Positions 24,922 through 34,731 are shown, counted from the first letter of the stretch. The stretch: 64,000 bases of DNA from Sphingomonas sp. ID1715 (GCF_013044515.1 NZ_JABEPR010000006.1:1-64000); one strand, 5' to 3'. The notes: generated by a model from the letters alone, not told the origin. Numbers and translations are program-made.

Positions 24922-26370
24922 TTATTCGATGATGACATTGAAGGGTGGGCTCTTAGCGACAAGCACGTCATCCGAGCGGCGGATGACGAACGCTTCGACA
25001 ATGTGGACGCCGCGATATTGAAGCGACTCCCACCGCCTATTGCCCGAAGTTGGCGGGTAGAATCCGCCGCGGCCTTGCTTGAGCGCCATCGCCATGACGC
25101 CGGTGTTCGTCACACGCCATTGCACACGGTAGCCGCTCGGCAATGTGTCGCCGTGATTGATCGTGAGATCAAACCAGATACCCCCATGGCGCGGCAATGT
25201 GTCGTCGCGCTGCACAGGTCGCTTGGACGCGGCATGTTGCGAAGCCTGCCAATTAGCCAATATCTGCACATTGGTGGAAAGCGTTCCAACTGCCGGCCAA
25301 GGCGGCGACTGCATGTGCGGCGGCTGGTTGAACCAGGACGGCAGGATCGACACGCCAAGTCGCTTGACGAGATCAACGATGCCATCGGCATGATGGGCGG
25401 TCGACGTTAGCAGTGAGGCTACCAGGCTGACCCCTTCGTCGACACGCGCTGTGGCCCTAATGACGTGGCTCTTGGCGAATTCGTCGCCGAATACTCGACG
25501 CCAAGCCTTGATGCTCGCATCCCGATCTTCTTCCTCGTATGCCTCGTCAATCCATCCACGATATCTGGCAATGAAGGCGCGGAAGTTGGAATATTGGACA
25601 TCGGTCCAGCCCGCCGCGAAGTCCTCTGAAGGCAGTTTCGGATTTTCAACGCGCGGCTTAGTCGGTCGCCCCTGCAGCCAGTCGTCCAAACGCCCGATCA
25701 CGGTCCGTAGCGTCGTCGGAACATCGGCGAAGTCGGCCGAATCCTTGTCGAACCACTCGATCTGCTTGCCCAACAAGGTGGTCAGCAGCACCGAAGGGCA
25801 AGTGAAAGTCGTTTTAATATCGCGCAAATACTTGAGCAGCCGGGTAACCTTTCGGAACGAGTTCGAACCTGACAGCGCATTTCGTTCGCGCAGCCATTTG
25901 GTATACTCAATCGGCTCGCTGCGTTCAAAGCTGTCGGTCGTCCGATTGCAGACCTCGAGACTGCCTTCGAAAAGCCGGCCGCGCACGCAAGGTGCAATGT
26001 CTACCTTGCGTTCGCCGGCATAGGTGACCGTGACGCAATAGTCCCAGGTTTTGGCCTTATCGGCATAGGTTGCGCTGTCGGCAAACACCTTCCCCAGCGA
26101 GCGGACATACTCGCCAGCAGTCCAATCTTCGACGGGGTCGACAATAACCAAAAGATCGGCATCAAACTCGCCGCTATCGACCGGTTTGATGATCGTATCG
26201 TGCGCCCACGACCCCTGCTCCTCGAAGCCGCGTATAGTGGGCTCCCAGGTGCATTGCCGAATAAAGCGCTGCAACGCTTCTACGTTGCTTTCCAGGCTGT
26301 CGATACGGGACTGATTGAGATTGACCGTATCGCGAAGAAAGTCTCCAAACTGACTGACCAGTTTCGCCAT
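24922..26370 (-). CDS. CBASS CD-NTase (cyclic oligonucleotide synthase) with AGS-C sensor
   Basis: 482 residues. The nucleotidyltransferase core has the GS motif in EEQGSWAHDTII (Gly53-Ser54), the metal-binding pair D70-A-D72 in GEFDADLLVIV and the third Asp124 in KVDIAPC. The last ~85 residues, with YRVQWRVTNTG, RWESLQYRGVHIVEAFVIRR and a VAKSPPFNV end, match the AGS-C sensor domain that often caps SMODS-type cyclases. On phage infection such enzymes make a cyclic nucleotide that activates a partner effector, here most likely the divergent S-4TM gene. The product nucleotide cannot be predicted from motifs alone. Confidence 0.85.
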   Translation of the reverse strand: MAKLVSQFGDFLRDTVNLNQSRIDSLESNVEALQRFIRQCTWEPTIRGFEEQGSWAHDTIIKPVDSGEFDADLLVIVDPVEDWTAGEYVRSLGKVFADSATYADKAKTWDYCVTVTYAGERKVDIAPCVRGRLFEGSLEVCNRTTDSFERSEPIEYTKWLRERNALSGSNSFRKVTRLLKYLRDIKTTFTCPSVLLTTLLGKQIEWFDKDSADFADVPTTLRTVIGRLDDWLQGRPTKPRVENPKLPSEDFAAGWTDVQYSNFRAFIARYRGWIDEAYEEEDRDASIKAWRRVFGDEFAKSHVIRATARVDEGVSLVASLLTSTAHHADGIVDLVKRLGVSILPSWFNQPPHMQSPPWPAVGTLSTNVQILANWQASQHAASKRPVQRDDTLPRHGGIWFDLTINHGDTLPSGYRVQWRVTNTGVMAMALKQGRGGFYPPTSGNRRWESLQYRGVHIVEAFVIRRSDDVLVAKSPPFNVIIE

Positions 26371-26384
26371 CGGCCGCCGCCCCC

Positions 26385-26399
26385 GTTCTGCCTTTGTTT
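26385..26399 (+). promoter_or_regulatory. Near-match LexA-type box before the CBASS cyclase
   Basis: GTTC-TGCCTTT-GTTT lies 15 bp upstream of the CD-NTase start. It has one mismatch from GTTC-N7-GTTC and a spacer beginning and ending in T, like the perfect boxes. Regulation by the S24 repressor or LexA is a guess. Confidence 0.3.
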
Positions 26400-26581
26400 C
26401 ACGTAGATGGGGGTGGTTAGCTGAAGCACAAGGCTTCAGGAGACCCGAAGTTCGTATCCGGGATTACCGGCTCAACGGGCAGCCAGCCGCGCACGCGAAG
26501 CGGAAATTTTAGCTAGTCCGGGCGATATCATTTCGGCGCTCGGTTAGTGGTCGCTGCTATTGCCCGGTTATTTCCCAGCCT

Positions 26582-27508
26582 ATGGCTGACGCCATGTCGA
26601 CGAACGCCATCCCAATGCGCCAGAATGAGGACGCGACCCTGAAGTTTATGCGCGCGCGCCAGCGGACGTATAGCGTCGCGGAGGGTCTATTGATCTTTCA
26701 GATCCTGCTGACGGTGGTAGTGCCGGTGGCCGGCGCAGTCATGACCCTGTTTTACCCGGGGCTTCGGCCGCATTTCGCCGCGCTAGCATTAATCGTGCTC
26801 CTGCTCGATACCGTGGTGCTCGACCGGAAATACAGAAAACTGATCAAGCACGCCGCCAAGCTCGGCGAAATGTTTGACTGCCAGGTGCTCGAGTTGCCGT
26901 GGAACAACTTCGTCGTCGGCGAGAGGCCAGAGGCAGAGGATATTGGTGCCGCCGCGCGCGCCTTCTCCAAGCGCCACGACGACAGCAATATCTTGAACTG
27001 GTATCCGGTCGCCGCCGGCGACCTGCCGCTCGCGCTCGGTCGCATCGTCTGCCAGCGCACCAACTTGCGATATGATAGCCAGCTGCGCCGCAGCTTCGGC
27101 ACGATCATTATCGTGGTGGTCGCGGTCGTCGTGATCGGCTTGCTGATCGCCGGCCTTGCCCAAGACCTTAACTTCACCGCCTGGATCCTGACCTTCGCGC
27201 CGGCCACGCCTCTGCTTTCATGGGCTGGTCGAGAATATTTCCGCCAGCGCGACACCGCCGATTTGCTCGAAGAACTGATGAAGAAGGCTCGCGGCTTCTG
27301 GGATCGAGCGCTGGCCGGAAGTTGCGATACTGATGCCTGCCTAGAGGAATCGCGCGAGTTTCAGAACGCGATTTATCTGCGCCGTTCGACAAGCCCGCTT
27401 ATCATTCCCTATCTCTACAGGATCAAGCGGATGCAGCTCGAGGATGAGATGAACGACGCTGCGAGCAACTTTCTAGCTGAATATCAGGCCCGGCAGGCAA
27501 GGGCCTAA
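26582..27508 (+). CDS. S-4TM family putative pore-forming CBASS effector
   Basis: 308 residues with two pairs of membrane helices, about 37-57, 61-80, 178-202 and 207-225. The pairs are separated by a cytoplasmic stretch that carries FDCQVLELPWNNFVVGERP and NILNWYPV. This LPWN..(V/I)G and NWYP pattern with paired helices fits the S-4TM effector family, thought to permeabilise the membrane when bound by the CBASS signal. It is divergent from the cyclase with about 210 bp between. No Cap2/Cap3 accessory genes are present, suggesting a minimal type I-like CBASS. Confidence 0.85.
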   Translation: MADAMSTNAIPMRQNEDATLKFMRARQRTYSVAEGLLIFQILLTVVVPVAGAVMTLFYPGLRPHFAALALIVLLLDTVVLDRKYRKLIKHAAKLGEMFDCQVLELPWNNFVVGERPEAEDIGAAARAFSKRHDDSNILNWYPVAAGDLPLALGRIVCQRTNLRYDSQLRRSFGTIIIVVVAVVVIGLLIAGLAQDLNFTAWILTFAPATPLLSWAGREYFRQRDTADLLEELMKKARGFWDRALAGSCDTDACLEESREFQNAIYLRRSTSPLIIPYLYRIKRMQLEDEMNDAASNFLAEYQARQARA

Positions 27509-27710
27509 CCGCGCGTCAGCGCATGCCGTTCTTCGAGTCGATGACATACGCGATCGTCAATCAGTTCAAACCCGGGATAGGCACGTGCACCTAGCTCGAT
27601 GAAAATCTGCGGCGGGACTCCGATACGCGACCGAGACGAGCGGACGAATTACATACGAATTACATACGAATGAATAGATCAGATGGTGCCCGAGAGGTTG
27701 AGCAGCGGCG

Positions 27711-29774
27711 ATGGCGGGAAAACGACAACATTACGTGCCTCGCTTCCTGCAGCGCGGCTTCGTTGCCGATCCGGCGGACGAAGGCGAGCGCGCGTGGCTG
27801 CACCGTCGCGGGGCCGAGCCCAAGCTGGTAGGGATCCGTCACATTGGCGTTGAAGATTGGTTCTATTCCAGCAAGTCCGTCGACGGGTCGCCAACCCTAG
27901 ACGACGCGATAACGAATTATGAGCGCGATTTGGCGCCGAGTGTGCGCGCGCTGCGCGAGGCAGCGCCGGGCGTCGTTATCGATCCTCACGAGACGGCCCA
28001 AACTGTTGTCCATCTTGTCCTGCGTGCTGCTCATCTGCGCAATCTGTTGTCCTCGGGCGTATCGCGGCTGAAGGACGAAATCGCCGCAATGTTCACGAAT
28101 CCTGCCCGGTTAGGAGCGATGATCGGGCTTGGCGGGCCTGCGCTCGGCGAGGCAATGATACGGGCAATCCGCGACACCGCGGCTCAACTCGTACCGACGG
28201 GCATCCCGGCGGCATTTGCGGAGCGGTTGATGACCTTCATGCTTCGCGAACTTGGAGACCAACTTGTCGCCAATGCGGCAAATGACCTGGCTCCGCTCAT
28301 GGTAGGGGCGTTCGGCGACGTTGCGGTGCGGATCCGTGAGGCGCATGCCAGCGCGCTCGCGCGGCCGCTTGCCGATAACGGATGGGTTGGCGAATTGTCG
28401 CAATTTGTCTGGAGGGTGGAAGCCGGAGAGGATTTGATCCTGCCGGACGCAGTCGCTTTGTCCCGCGCTCCTGGCGAGTCACTCGCGCCAATGTTCTTCA
28501 CTTCTGGGGCCGATACAGAGCTGATTGTTGTGCCGGTCGCGCCGACCCGCATTCTTGTCGGGCGGCGCAACGATGCCACTTTCGATACAACGCGTTTCAA
28601 CCACGATGCTGCGGCCGCATCGGACAGCTTCTTCGTTGCCGCGACGCCGATGGGCGGAACTGGGCTGGTGGAGCAGATCGGCACTGGTCCCGCCAGGGCG
28701 CTCGAGCAAACGATTGAGGAGACGATCCAGGAGGCCGAACAGGCTCGTAAGCTGACGACCTGCGCGCTGGAACCCGTTCAACCTGAGGAGCGAATCAGTG
28801 GGAACTTCAGCTACTCCGTTCGCCTCGCGGACTTCGGTGACACCATCCTTGCGAAGGAGATCGCCGACATCGTCCAGGCCGTGGTGGCGCGGCTCTCGCG
28901 CGAGATCCCCCTGCAGGACCTCGACGGTCTAACAATCGCTGCCGACTACAACGAAGCTCTTGCTTTGCTTGACCGCGGAAACCCGGAGTTGCCGCCAGTG
29001 ACGAGTGGCGCGCTTGGCTATGGCTTGGGCGTCGCAAAACCGGTCACGGTGTGCCGTGATGGCAGGCGCAAGGAGCATCTGGTGATCGCAGCCGGCATTG
29101 CCGAAGCTTGGATCGCGCAAAATGCAGAGACGCGCTCGTTCGGTTTGCATACGTTGGTAAAAATGCTGGCCGGTATCGCTCACACCACTCGCTATGCTGG
29201 CGCGCTAACTAAGACCTTCATGCCCGACCCAATGACGCGCGAGTTCCATTTCGCTGTAGCCACGGTGCCATCGGGCTATTGGGCTGCTCGGCATGCCGCT
29301 TTCATCGCCCCCGATCAGGGAGAGACATACGCCGCGCTTGTGCTTGAGAGCCTCGACTTTGCCGAACGCGAGATTACTGCCAGCCGCGGGAAAATGGCAG
29401 ACGGGAGCGACATCGGGCCAACCACACAGCGTGCGCTCGAATGTGTTGCGGCTGTGCTCGGTCACGCCGCCGACTGGCTTGGACACCGCGATGGTCTGAC
29501 GGAAGGCGATTCTTTTGCTGGCGCTAATTTGCCGGAGCGACTGAGGCCCCGCGGGCTTGATCGCTGGCTTGAAGTGTTCGGTCGTGACCTGACCGCCTGT
29601 TACGGCCCAAGTGGCATCCTCGAATTCTCGATCGTGACCACGCTCAGCCGTCATGTCGAACGGCTGTTCTGGAGCTTCGGGCTGTATTGCTGGCCGGAAG
29701 GCAATGATGTGCGCTGCATTGTCAGCGACCACTTCTTTTTGCCGCCAAATCAGGCTGCGACCGATCTATCATAG
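27711..29774 (+). CDS. Large DUF4238-domain protein
   Basis: 687 residues. The N-terminus AGKRQHYVPRFLQRGF is the DUF4238 signature, and the domain appears to extend to about residue 310 (ending near TRILVGRRNDATFD). Most DUF4238 proteins I know stop there. This one adds about 370 residues, including DLDGLTIAADYNEALALLDR and a His-containing helix (LHTLVKMLAGIAH) that distantly recalls a degenerate zincin. The function is unknown. The position after a CBASS pair suggests a defence-related role, by association only. Confidence 0.65.
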   Translation: MAGKRQHYVPRFLQRGFVADPADEGERAWLHRRGAEPKLVGIRHIGVEDWFYSSKSVDGSPTLDDAITNYERDLAPSVRALREAAPGVVIDPHETAQTVVHLVLRAAHLRNLLSSGVSRLKDEIAAMFTNPARLGAMIGLGGPALGEAMIRAIRDTAAQLVPTGIPAAFAERLMTFMLRELGDQLVANAANDLAPLMVGAFGDVAVRIREAHASALARPLADNGWVGELSQFVWRVEAGEDLILPDAVALSRAPGESLAPMFFTSGADTELIVVPVAPTRILVGRRNDATFDTTRFNHDAAAASDSFFVAATPMGGTGLVEQIGTGPARALEQTIEETIQEAEQARKLTTCALEPVQPEERISGNFSYSVRLADFGDTILAKEIADIVQAVVARLSREIPLQDLDGLTIAADYNEALALLDRGNPELPPVTSGALGYGLGVAKPVTVCRDGRRKEHLVIAAGIAEAWIAQNAETRSFGLHTLVKMLAGIAHTTRYAGALTKTFMPDPMTREFHFAVATVPSGYWAARHAAFIAPDQGETYAALVLESLDFAEREITASRGKMADGSDIGPTTQRALECVAAVLGHAADWLGHRDGLTEGDSFAGANLPERLRPRGLDRWLEVFGRDLTACYGPSGILEFSIVTTLSRHVERLFWSFGLYCWPEGNDVRCIVSDHFFLPPNQAATDLS

Positions 29775-30042
29775 ACGAACAGCAGTTTAGCCTTCCAAGT
29801 GTCGGCGAAGTGGACCGACCGCGTTCCATCCTCTTTGTCACTTTGATTAGGAACGAACGTCTGCTCTCGAGACTTATGAAACTTCGCTGGACGGCTGATA
29901 TAACTGTGCGAAGCGGTCAGTCCCGAGATCAGCGTCGATCGTCCGGAAAGGGCGCGGATCCGATGCAGTCGCACGGCTTGCAACCGTCGGATAGATCATC
30001 TCCGCGTCGATCTCTGGCATGCGAAGCAAGCTGCCAAGACCT

Positions 30043-31203
30043 TCAGCGGGGCGGGGCTCCAATTCGGGTCTTGGCAGGCGCAGCCCGCAGCAACGGGTCC
30101 AAACTGGCACGTCTGATCAGATCGGATTGGCGGCGCTCACCGATCTTATCGAACAGGGCCCTCAGATGCGTCTTGGCGGTCGTGACCGCTATGCCGCACC
30201 GCCGGGCATAGTCCGGCAGTCGCTCCCCGCCCACCAGGGCGGCGAGCAGCCGTGCCTCAGCGGCAGTGAGGCCGTAAGTCTGGAGAAGGCTTCCTTCGCT
30301 CGCGGCCGGCGGCTCGCTCGGGCTGATCAGCAGCATGGCGAGGCTGTCAGGCCGCCAGCCGGGGTCTAGCGCGTCCCGGACGGGCACGACGAGAACCGAC
30401 AAGTAGGTCGCGCCCTGCTCCAGCGGACGGAGACAGAGGCGCTCACCCGCTGGCAATTTATCCCGTGTGGCCGCGCGAATGGCGCCGCCGAGGACCTTGG
30501 CCGAGGATGGGGAACGGCACGTAAGCCGACCGTTGGTCACCAAGAGAGTGCCCCTGCTCATTTCCCGCTCCGCGGCGTGGTTCGCATATCGGAGCCTCCC
30601 GTCTTGATCCACCAGCGCGACCCCGACGGCCATCGCATCCGCAGCCTGGAGGACGGCCCCCCGTTGCCGTTCCGCCTCCCGTACGTGAAGCCAGGTTCGG
30701 TAGCTGCGGCGCAGGTGCGGCAAGAGCCGCCGCAGCGCCTGAATTTCAGAAAGGTCGTAGTCGCCTTGGCGTGCGCTTCTCTGCGCGGCCATGAACATCA
30801 TCCCCTCGCTTCCCGAGGCGATGGAGGCATAGAGACCCCGATCAAGACCGTGGGCGCCTAGCAGATCGTTGTAGAAGCCAGATCTCCTCCTCTCCGGATC
30901 GCTGATGAGGCTGCTGTCCACGATGATCTCACCAGCAGGAGCCGATCGCAGCGCCGACATTCCGCGGTCGTCGCGCCAGAGGTGATCTGCATAGTCTAGC
31001 ATACCGGCACCGCTTACCGGCCCTGCATCACCTAAGACCCTGACGTCGGCACCATGAGCGAGGAACATTGCCACCGGGGCACCCAGATGATCCTGAAGCG
31101 CTGGCGCAAGCGCCTTCCAGCCGGCTGCGCCGAGCGGCACTTCATAGATGTCGTCAATCAGCTGCTCGAAGCTCCGCCCGCCCACGCCCGTCGCCCTGTC
31201 CAT
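30043..31203 (-). CDS. LuxR-type HTH regulator (copy A)
   Basis: 386 residues. The long N-terminal region may hold a PAS-like sensor (about 170-250, AMAVGVALVDQDGRLRYAN). The C-terminal helix-turn-helix, TAAEARLLAALVGGERLPDY followed by AVTTAKTHLRALFDKIGERR, is of LuxR/GerE type. It is paralogous to the regulator at 32342 over its whole length, with nearly identical HTH segments. Ligand and target genes are unknown. The PEP-CTERM gene between the two copies is a candidate target. Confidence 0.8.
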   Translation of the reverse strand: MDRATGVGGRSFEQLIDDIYEVPLGAAGWKALAPALQDHLGAPVAMFLAHGADVRVLGDAGPVSGAGMLDYADHLWRDDRGMSALRSAPAGEIIVDSSLISDPERRRSGFYNDLLGAHGLDRGLYASIASGSEGMMFMAAQRSARQGDYDLSEIQALRRLLPHLRRSYRTWLHVREAERQRGAVLQAADAMAVGVALVDQDGRLRYANHAAEREMSRGTLLVTNGRLTCRSPSSAKVLGGAIRAATRDKLPAGERLCLRPLEQGATYLSVLVVPVRDALDPGWRPDSLAMLLISPSEPPAASEGSLLQTYGLTAAEARLLAALVGGERLPDYARRCGIAVTTAKTHLRALFDKIGERRQSDLIRRASLDPLLRAAPAKTRIGAPPR

Positions 31204-31396
31204 CCCGAGCCCCCCGTGGGGCAGTCCCGGAAACCTGTCGTCTCAGCCACGACAGGGATGACGAAGTGCGCGATCAGGGGTTCAAGCTCAAATGCGGTCG
31301 TACGGACAGGATGCCCCATAGACTTACGACCAGAACTCAAGCCCAATGCGAAGCCGCGGGCCCGCCGACGCGAGCCCGCGACCTCCACGGACAGGC

Positions 31397-32092
31397 TCAG
31401 GCGAGAACCCGCGCGCGCGCACGGCGAGATCGAGCGGTGGCGCCCGCGATGCCGAAGCCGGCGATCATCATCGCCCAGCTCGCGGGCTCGGGCACTGCGG
31501 CAGCCCCGCTGCCGTAGAGCACGTTGTCGAAGGCGACGATCGTGCCGGTGTTTATTGGAGCGGTGATCAGGACGTCGTTGAAGTCGCCGTCCGCCACCAC
31601 GCCGAAGAAGCCTCCCAGGCTGAAGTTCGTCTTGAAGAAGCTTTCCCCGCCAATCCGAAGCTGGACGTTGTTGCTCCCACCGCTCGCGAAGTTGGCCCCG
31701 AACGCCCGCAGCGCGTTGTCGAAAGTGAGGACCAGGCCAGCGTCTTGGGCGCCGCCGCTGACTCCGAACGTCTCGACGAAGCGGGTTCCGTCGATCGTCT
31801 GGCCACCGACCGGCGTCGCTCCGATCTTGCTGAACAGACCGGTCTGCGGTGAGCGGACGTCGGTCAGCCTGAAGTCCCCGATGTCGACCGAGCTTTCCCT
31901 GAAGAAGAAGTTCTCGGGATTGCCGCTGTTGAAGTCTTCGCTGGCCACCTGACCAGCTGCCGCCAGGAACGCGGCGCGGTCGGTGTAGACCGTATAGGTG
32001 GCAGCCTCTGCCGACGACGCGACAGCAATCGCCAATGCGGCGGCGGAAAGGGTCATCTGGACCCTCGGATGAAAGGAACTCAACTTTTGCAC
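31397..32092 (-). CDS. Exported PEPxxWA-CTERM sorted protein
   Basis: 231 residues. There is an N-terminal signal peptide (about 1-30, ending AEAA). The body is beta-rich with Asn/Gly-rich segments. The C-terminal tag is VPEPASWAMMIAGFGIAG followed by a basic cluster (SRRARARV). The PEPxxWA-CTERM tag directs anchoring or sorting by an exosortase-type system and is typical of sphingomonads. The exosortase itself is not in this window, so processing depends on the host. It is flanked by two paralogous LuxR regulators. Confidence 0.9.
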   Translation of the reverse strand: MQKLSSFHPRVQMTLSAAALAIAVASSAEAATYTVYTDRAAFLAAAGQVASEDFNSGNPENFFFRESSVDIGDFRLTDVRSPQTGLFSKIGATPVGGQTIDGTRFVETFGVSGGAQDAGLVLTFDNALRAFGANFASGGSNNVQLRIGGESFFKTNFSLGGFFGVVADGDFNDVLITAPINTGTIVAFDNVLYGSGAAAVPEPASWAMMIAGFGIAGATARSRRARARVLA

Positions 32093-32341
32093 ATTTCACT
32101 CCCTGAGCAGTTGGACTGCTCGGCCGGGCTAGCGGAAGCACCGAGGTGCGCGCCTCGTCCGTTCGGAGGAGGGGGCTCATTTTTTGTGAAGTCGCCTCGA
32201 AATGGGACAGCAGATCAGTACCCTGAGCGAGTGGCATTATAACCCGCTTCTCGGCGGCCGGCGCACGTGCGCGACGCGCCGCCTGCCGACCCCTCGTCCG
32301 CGTCGCGGGGGTGGGAAGCGGATCAGGTATGGAACCGAAGC

Positions 32342-33460
32342 TTAGTTTCGGTCTGCCGCTGGTTCGATACTAGAGCGCGCCGTCTGCAGCGCTAGTCTGA
32401 TCAGGTCCGCTTGCCTGCGCTCCCCAGTCTTGTCGAACAGCGCTCGAAGGTGCGACTTGGCGGTCGTGGGGCTTATTCCCGAGCGACGTGCGTAGTCGGC
32501 GATGCGCTCACCTCGCGCGAGTGCGTCCAGCAGGCGCGCCTCGGCTGGAGTAAGGCCATGAGCCCGAGCGAAGCTGGCAAGATCCGTGCTCGCCTGACCC
32601 ACACGTGGAAGGAGCAATGTGGCAAGCGGCTCCCGACCGGTAAGCTGCTGCTGGCGGCACGGCGTAACGAGCAACGAAACGCCCAGCGAGCCGTGACTGG
32701 CCCTCAGTTCGACGGTAACGGCGCCAGCCCGCGGCTGCGTCGCAAGCGCGATCGCTCGCCGAAGCTGACGCTCCATGCGGACGTCGCAAGCGCGGATATG
32801 GCCGTCCTCAATGATTAGACCGGCCGCTTCGAGGCATGCCTCTGCGGTTGAGTTCGCGCCAACCATCTTGGAGCGCGCGTTGACCAGCATGACGCCCATC
32901 CCCGCATGGTCGAGCACCTCCGACGCCAACGCCCGCTCCACGGCGGCGCGACGGAGATGCCGCCACGTCTGCAAGCTGCGTCGCAGGTGCGGAACGAGGT
33001 CGTCCAGCAGCCGCACCTCGTCTTCTTCATAGTCGCCGCATCGCGCGGAGCGCTGGCCGCTGACGTAGTAGACCTCCCCGCCTTCACTCAGGAAGGACGC
33101 GTACACCCCCCGCTCGGCATCCATGCTCCCCAGAAAGTCATTGTAGAAGGGGGATTTGCGACGCTCATCAGCTGTGACGAGATCAGTGTCCAAGACTATC
33201 TGGCCAGGCCGTTCGGCGTCCAACGCATGAAGCGCCCTGTCATGGCGCCACAGATGGAGGCCATACTCCGCCATCTGCAGGGCCGTCGAGCTGGAGCAGC
33301 CGGCGAGGAGGCCCACGCCTTCCTGGCGCTTTACAAACAGGCCGACGCGAGCACCCAGCGCGGCCTCCAGGCTGGGCACCAGGATGCTGAGGCCTCCGGG
33401 TTCCAGCGGAGCCTGATATATCGCCTCGATTAGGGCTTCTTTGTCGGCGGGGCTGGGCAT
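32342..33460 (-). CDS. LuxR-type HTH regulator (copy B)
   Basis: 372 residues, paralogous to the regulator at 30043. Shared features include the YADHLWRDDR/YGLHLWRHDR segment, a PFYNDFLGSMDAERGVYASF region, a PAS-like stretch (GVMLVNARSKMVGANSTAEA) and a C-terminal HTH with GERIADYARRSGISPTTAKS. The copies differ enough to suggest an old duplication or independent acquisition. The target genes are unknown. Confidence 0.8.
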   Translation of the reverse strand: MPSPADKEALIEAIYQAPLEPGGLSILVPSLEAALGARVGLFVKRQEGVGLLAGCSSSTALQMAEYGLHLWRHDRALHALDAERPGQIVLDTDLVTADERRKSPFYNDFLGSMDAERGVYASFLSEGGEVYYVSGQRSARCGDYEEDEVRLLDDLVPHLRRSLQTWRHLRRAAVERALASEVLDHAGMGVMLVNARSKMVGANSTAEACLEAAGLIIEDGHIRACDVRMERQLRRAIALATQPRAGAVTVELRASHGSLGVSLLVTPCRQQQLTGREPLATLLLPRVGQASTDLASFARAHGLTPAEARLLDALARGERIADYARRSGISPTTAKSHLRALFDKTGERRQADLIRLALQTARSSIEPAADRN

Positions 33461-33584
33461 ACTTGATCAGTGGTTCCGGAAGGCCATTCGCTGAGCCTGG
33501 CAGCGGTCTTGGCCGAGGGGGCTGGCGATCTGTTGAACTGAGCGATCAACCCTCAAACTTCGGCGACGAAGTTCCGCCGTTGTA

Positions 33585-34058
33585 CTAATTAGGGATCACA
33601 TGCGCCCGGACGGCTCGCACTTTCCAGACGCCCGTGACCCGTTTCATGATGGTAGCGTTCAGAAAGGTACGGAGCGCTTCCCAGCGGCCTTCACTGTCCT
33701 GCTGTTCGATGCGGACAACCTTATCCACCAAAGCAAGGTCAGGTGTAATCATGTCGACCCGACGAAGTTCGCTGACGTGACGCAGTAATGCTGGCCGAGT
33801 GTCGAAATCTCTCTTGAAGAAGGCGTGTATCGCTGCTCGGCCTTCAAGCACTGAGTTAGGGCCGGCTTGGATTGTCGCCTCGTCTGCGAAGAGGGCCGCC
33901 ATAGCGGCAGGATCCGCTCGGTCCCACGCGGCATCCATTGCGGCCGCGGCCTGGCGCACCTTTGCGCTTGCGATCTCGCCGGTCGAGGCTGCGCCGCAAG
34001 GGCTAGTAAATACGATTGCAGCCGGAATCACTGCCCAGCAGGGCGAGAACATACGCAT
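33585..34058 (-). CDS. Secreted SnoaL/NTF2-like protein
   Basis: 157 residues from ATG 34058, chosen over longer frames because GGAGATCAAT precedes it and a signal peptide follows (about 4-24, AVIPAAIVFTSPCGAAS). The mature part has the SgcJ/EcaC-type NTF2 cone: VRQAAAAMDAAWDRADPAAM, ALFADEATIQAGPNSVLEGR and a conserved tail GVWKVRAVRAHVIPN. Members bind small molecules or act in unknown periplasmic roles. There is no link to a pathway here. Confidence 0.75.
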   Translation of the reverse strand: MRMFSPCWAVIPAAIVFTSPCGAASTGEIASAKVRQAAAAMDAAWDRADPAAMAALFADEATIQAGPNSVLEGRAAIHAFFKRDFDTRPALLRHVSELRRVDMITPDLALVDKVVRIEQQDSEGRWEALRTFLNATIMKRVTGVWKVRAVRAHVIPN

Positions 34059-34731
34059 ATTGATCTCCAGAGTTTGGGTAGCGCAGCAACGATGTCGCGT
34101 GAGCGCCGTTACTGATGCTGAATGTCTGGAGTGCGGCACAACCGCTCTTTCGCGAGCACCCTCGGCTATTTCGTCAATGACGTGGACTGCACCGTTCACG
34201 AAGCGCGAACGTCACATCCAAGCAAACCCCGGTCCTGGGTCATGGATACATCGACTACAACACCGGACCTCGGTGCGGAGAGCTTGAGCCCTGTTCCAGG
34301 GCCGTGATGCTCGGCAGGTTCGGTCTGCACGGGGCAGCGGCCCGCAGCTAAATACCGATCTGCCTCGCCTATCCGGGGTAGATAGGACGACTGGTGCGCG
34401 ACGCTGTAGTCACTGGCGCTACCGGCGCCTCTGCCACCTTACGCCATTGCCATGACGACGAACAGGGAAATGGCTATTACGAAAAGGGCTGCCGCACCGG
34501 AGACTGCGTACCGGATGCCTGCAAACGCGCACATCGCCCGGCGCCGTAGCCGAACGGCCGATTCTGCGCCTTCGCTTGGGCGCGCTGAATGGCTAAAATG
34601 CAGCCAATATCGGACGTGTACAGCCGCTACGCTGGTCGGCGGAGATGGGCGCGGAGCTGTCATCAACTACAAGGAAGAACCTTATTCGGGAGCGATGTCT
34701 CGATGACGAACAGATGTTCCATATCAGCTCG
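34059..34731. other. Gene-poor stretch of about 670 bp
   Basis: No gene is convincing here. A minus-strand frame (about 34439-34666) could encode a peptide ending in a membrane helix (GAAALFVIAISLFVVMAMA), but it lacks a ribosome site and a conserved look. The rest shows mixed composition and no repeats that I can identify. Confidence 0.4.

Noticed and set aside
34439-34666. Possible 31-75 residue membrane peptide on the minus strand
   Set aside because: Hydrophobic end is suggestive, but there is no ribosome site and no conservation evidence.
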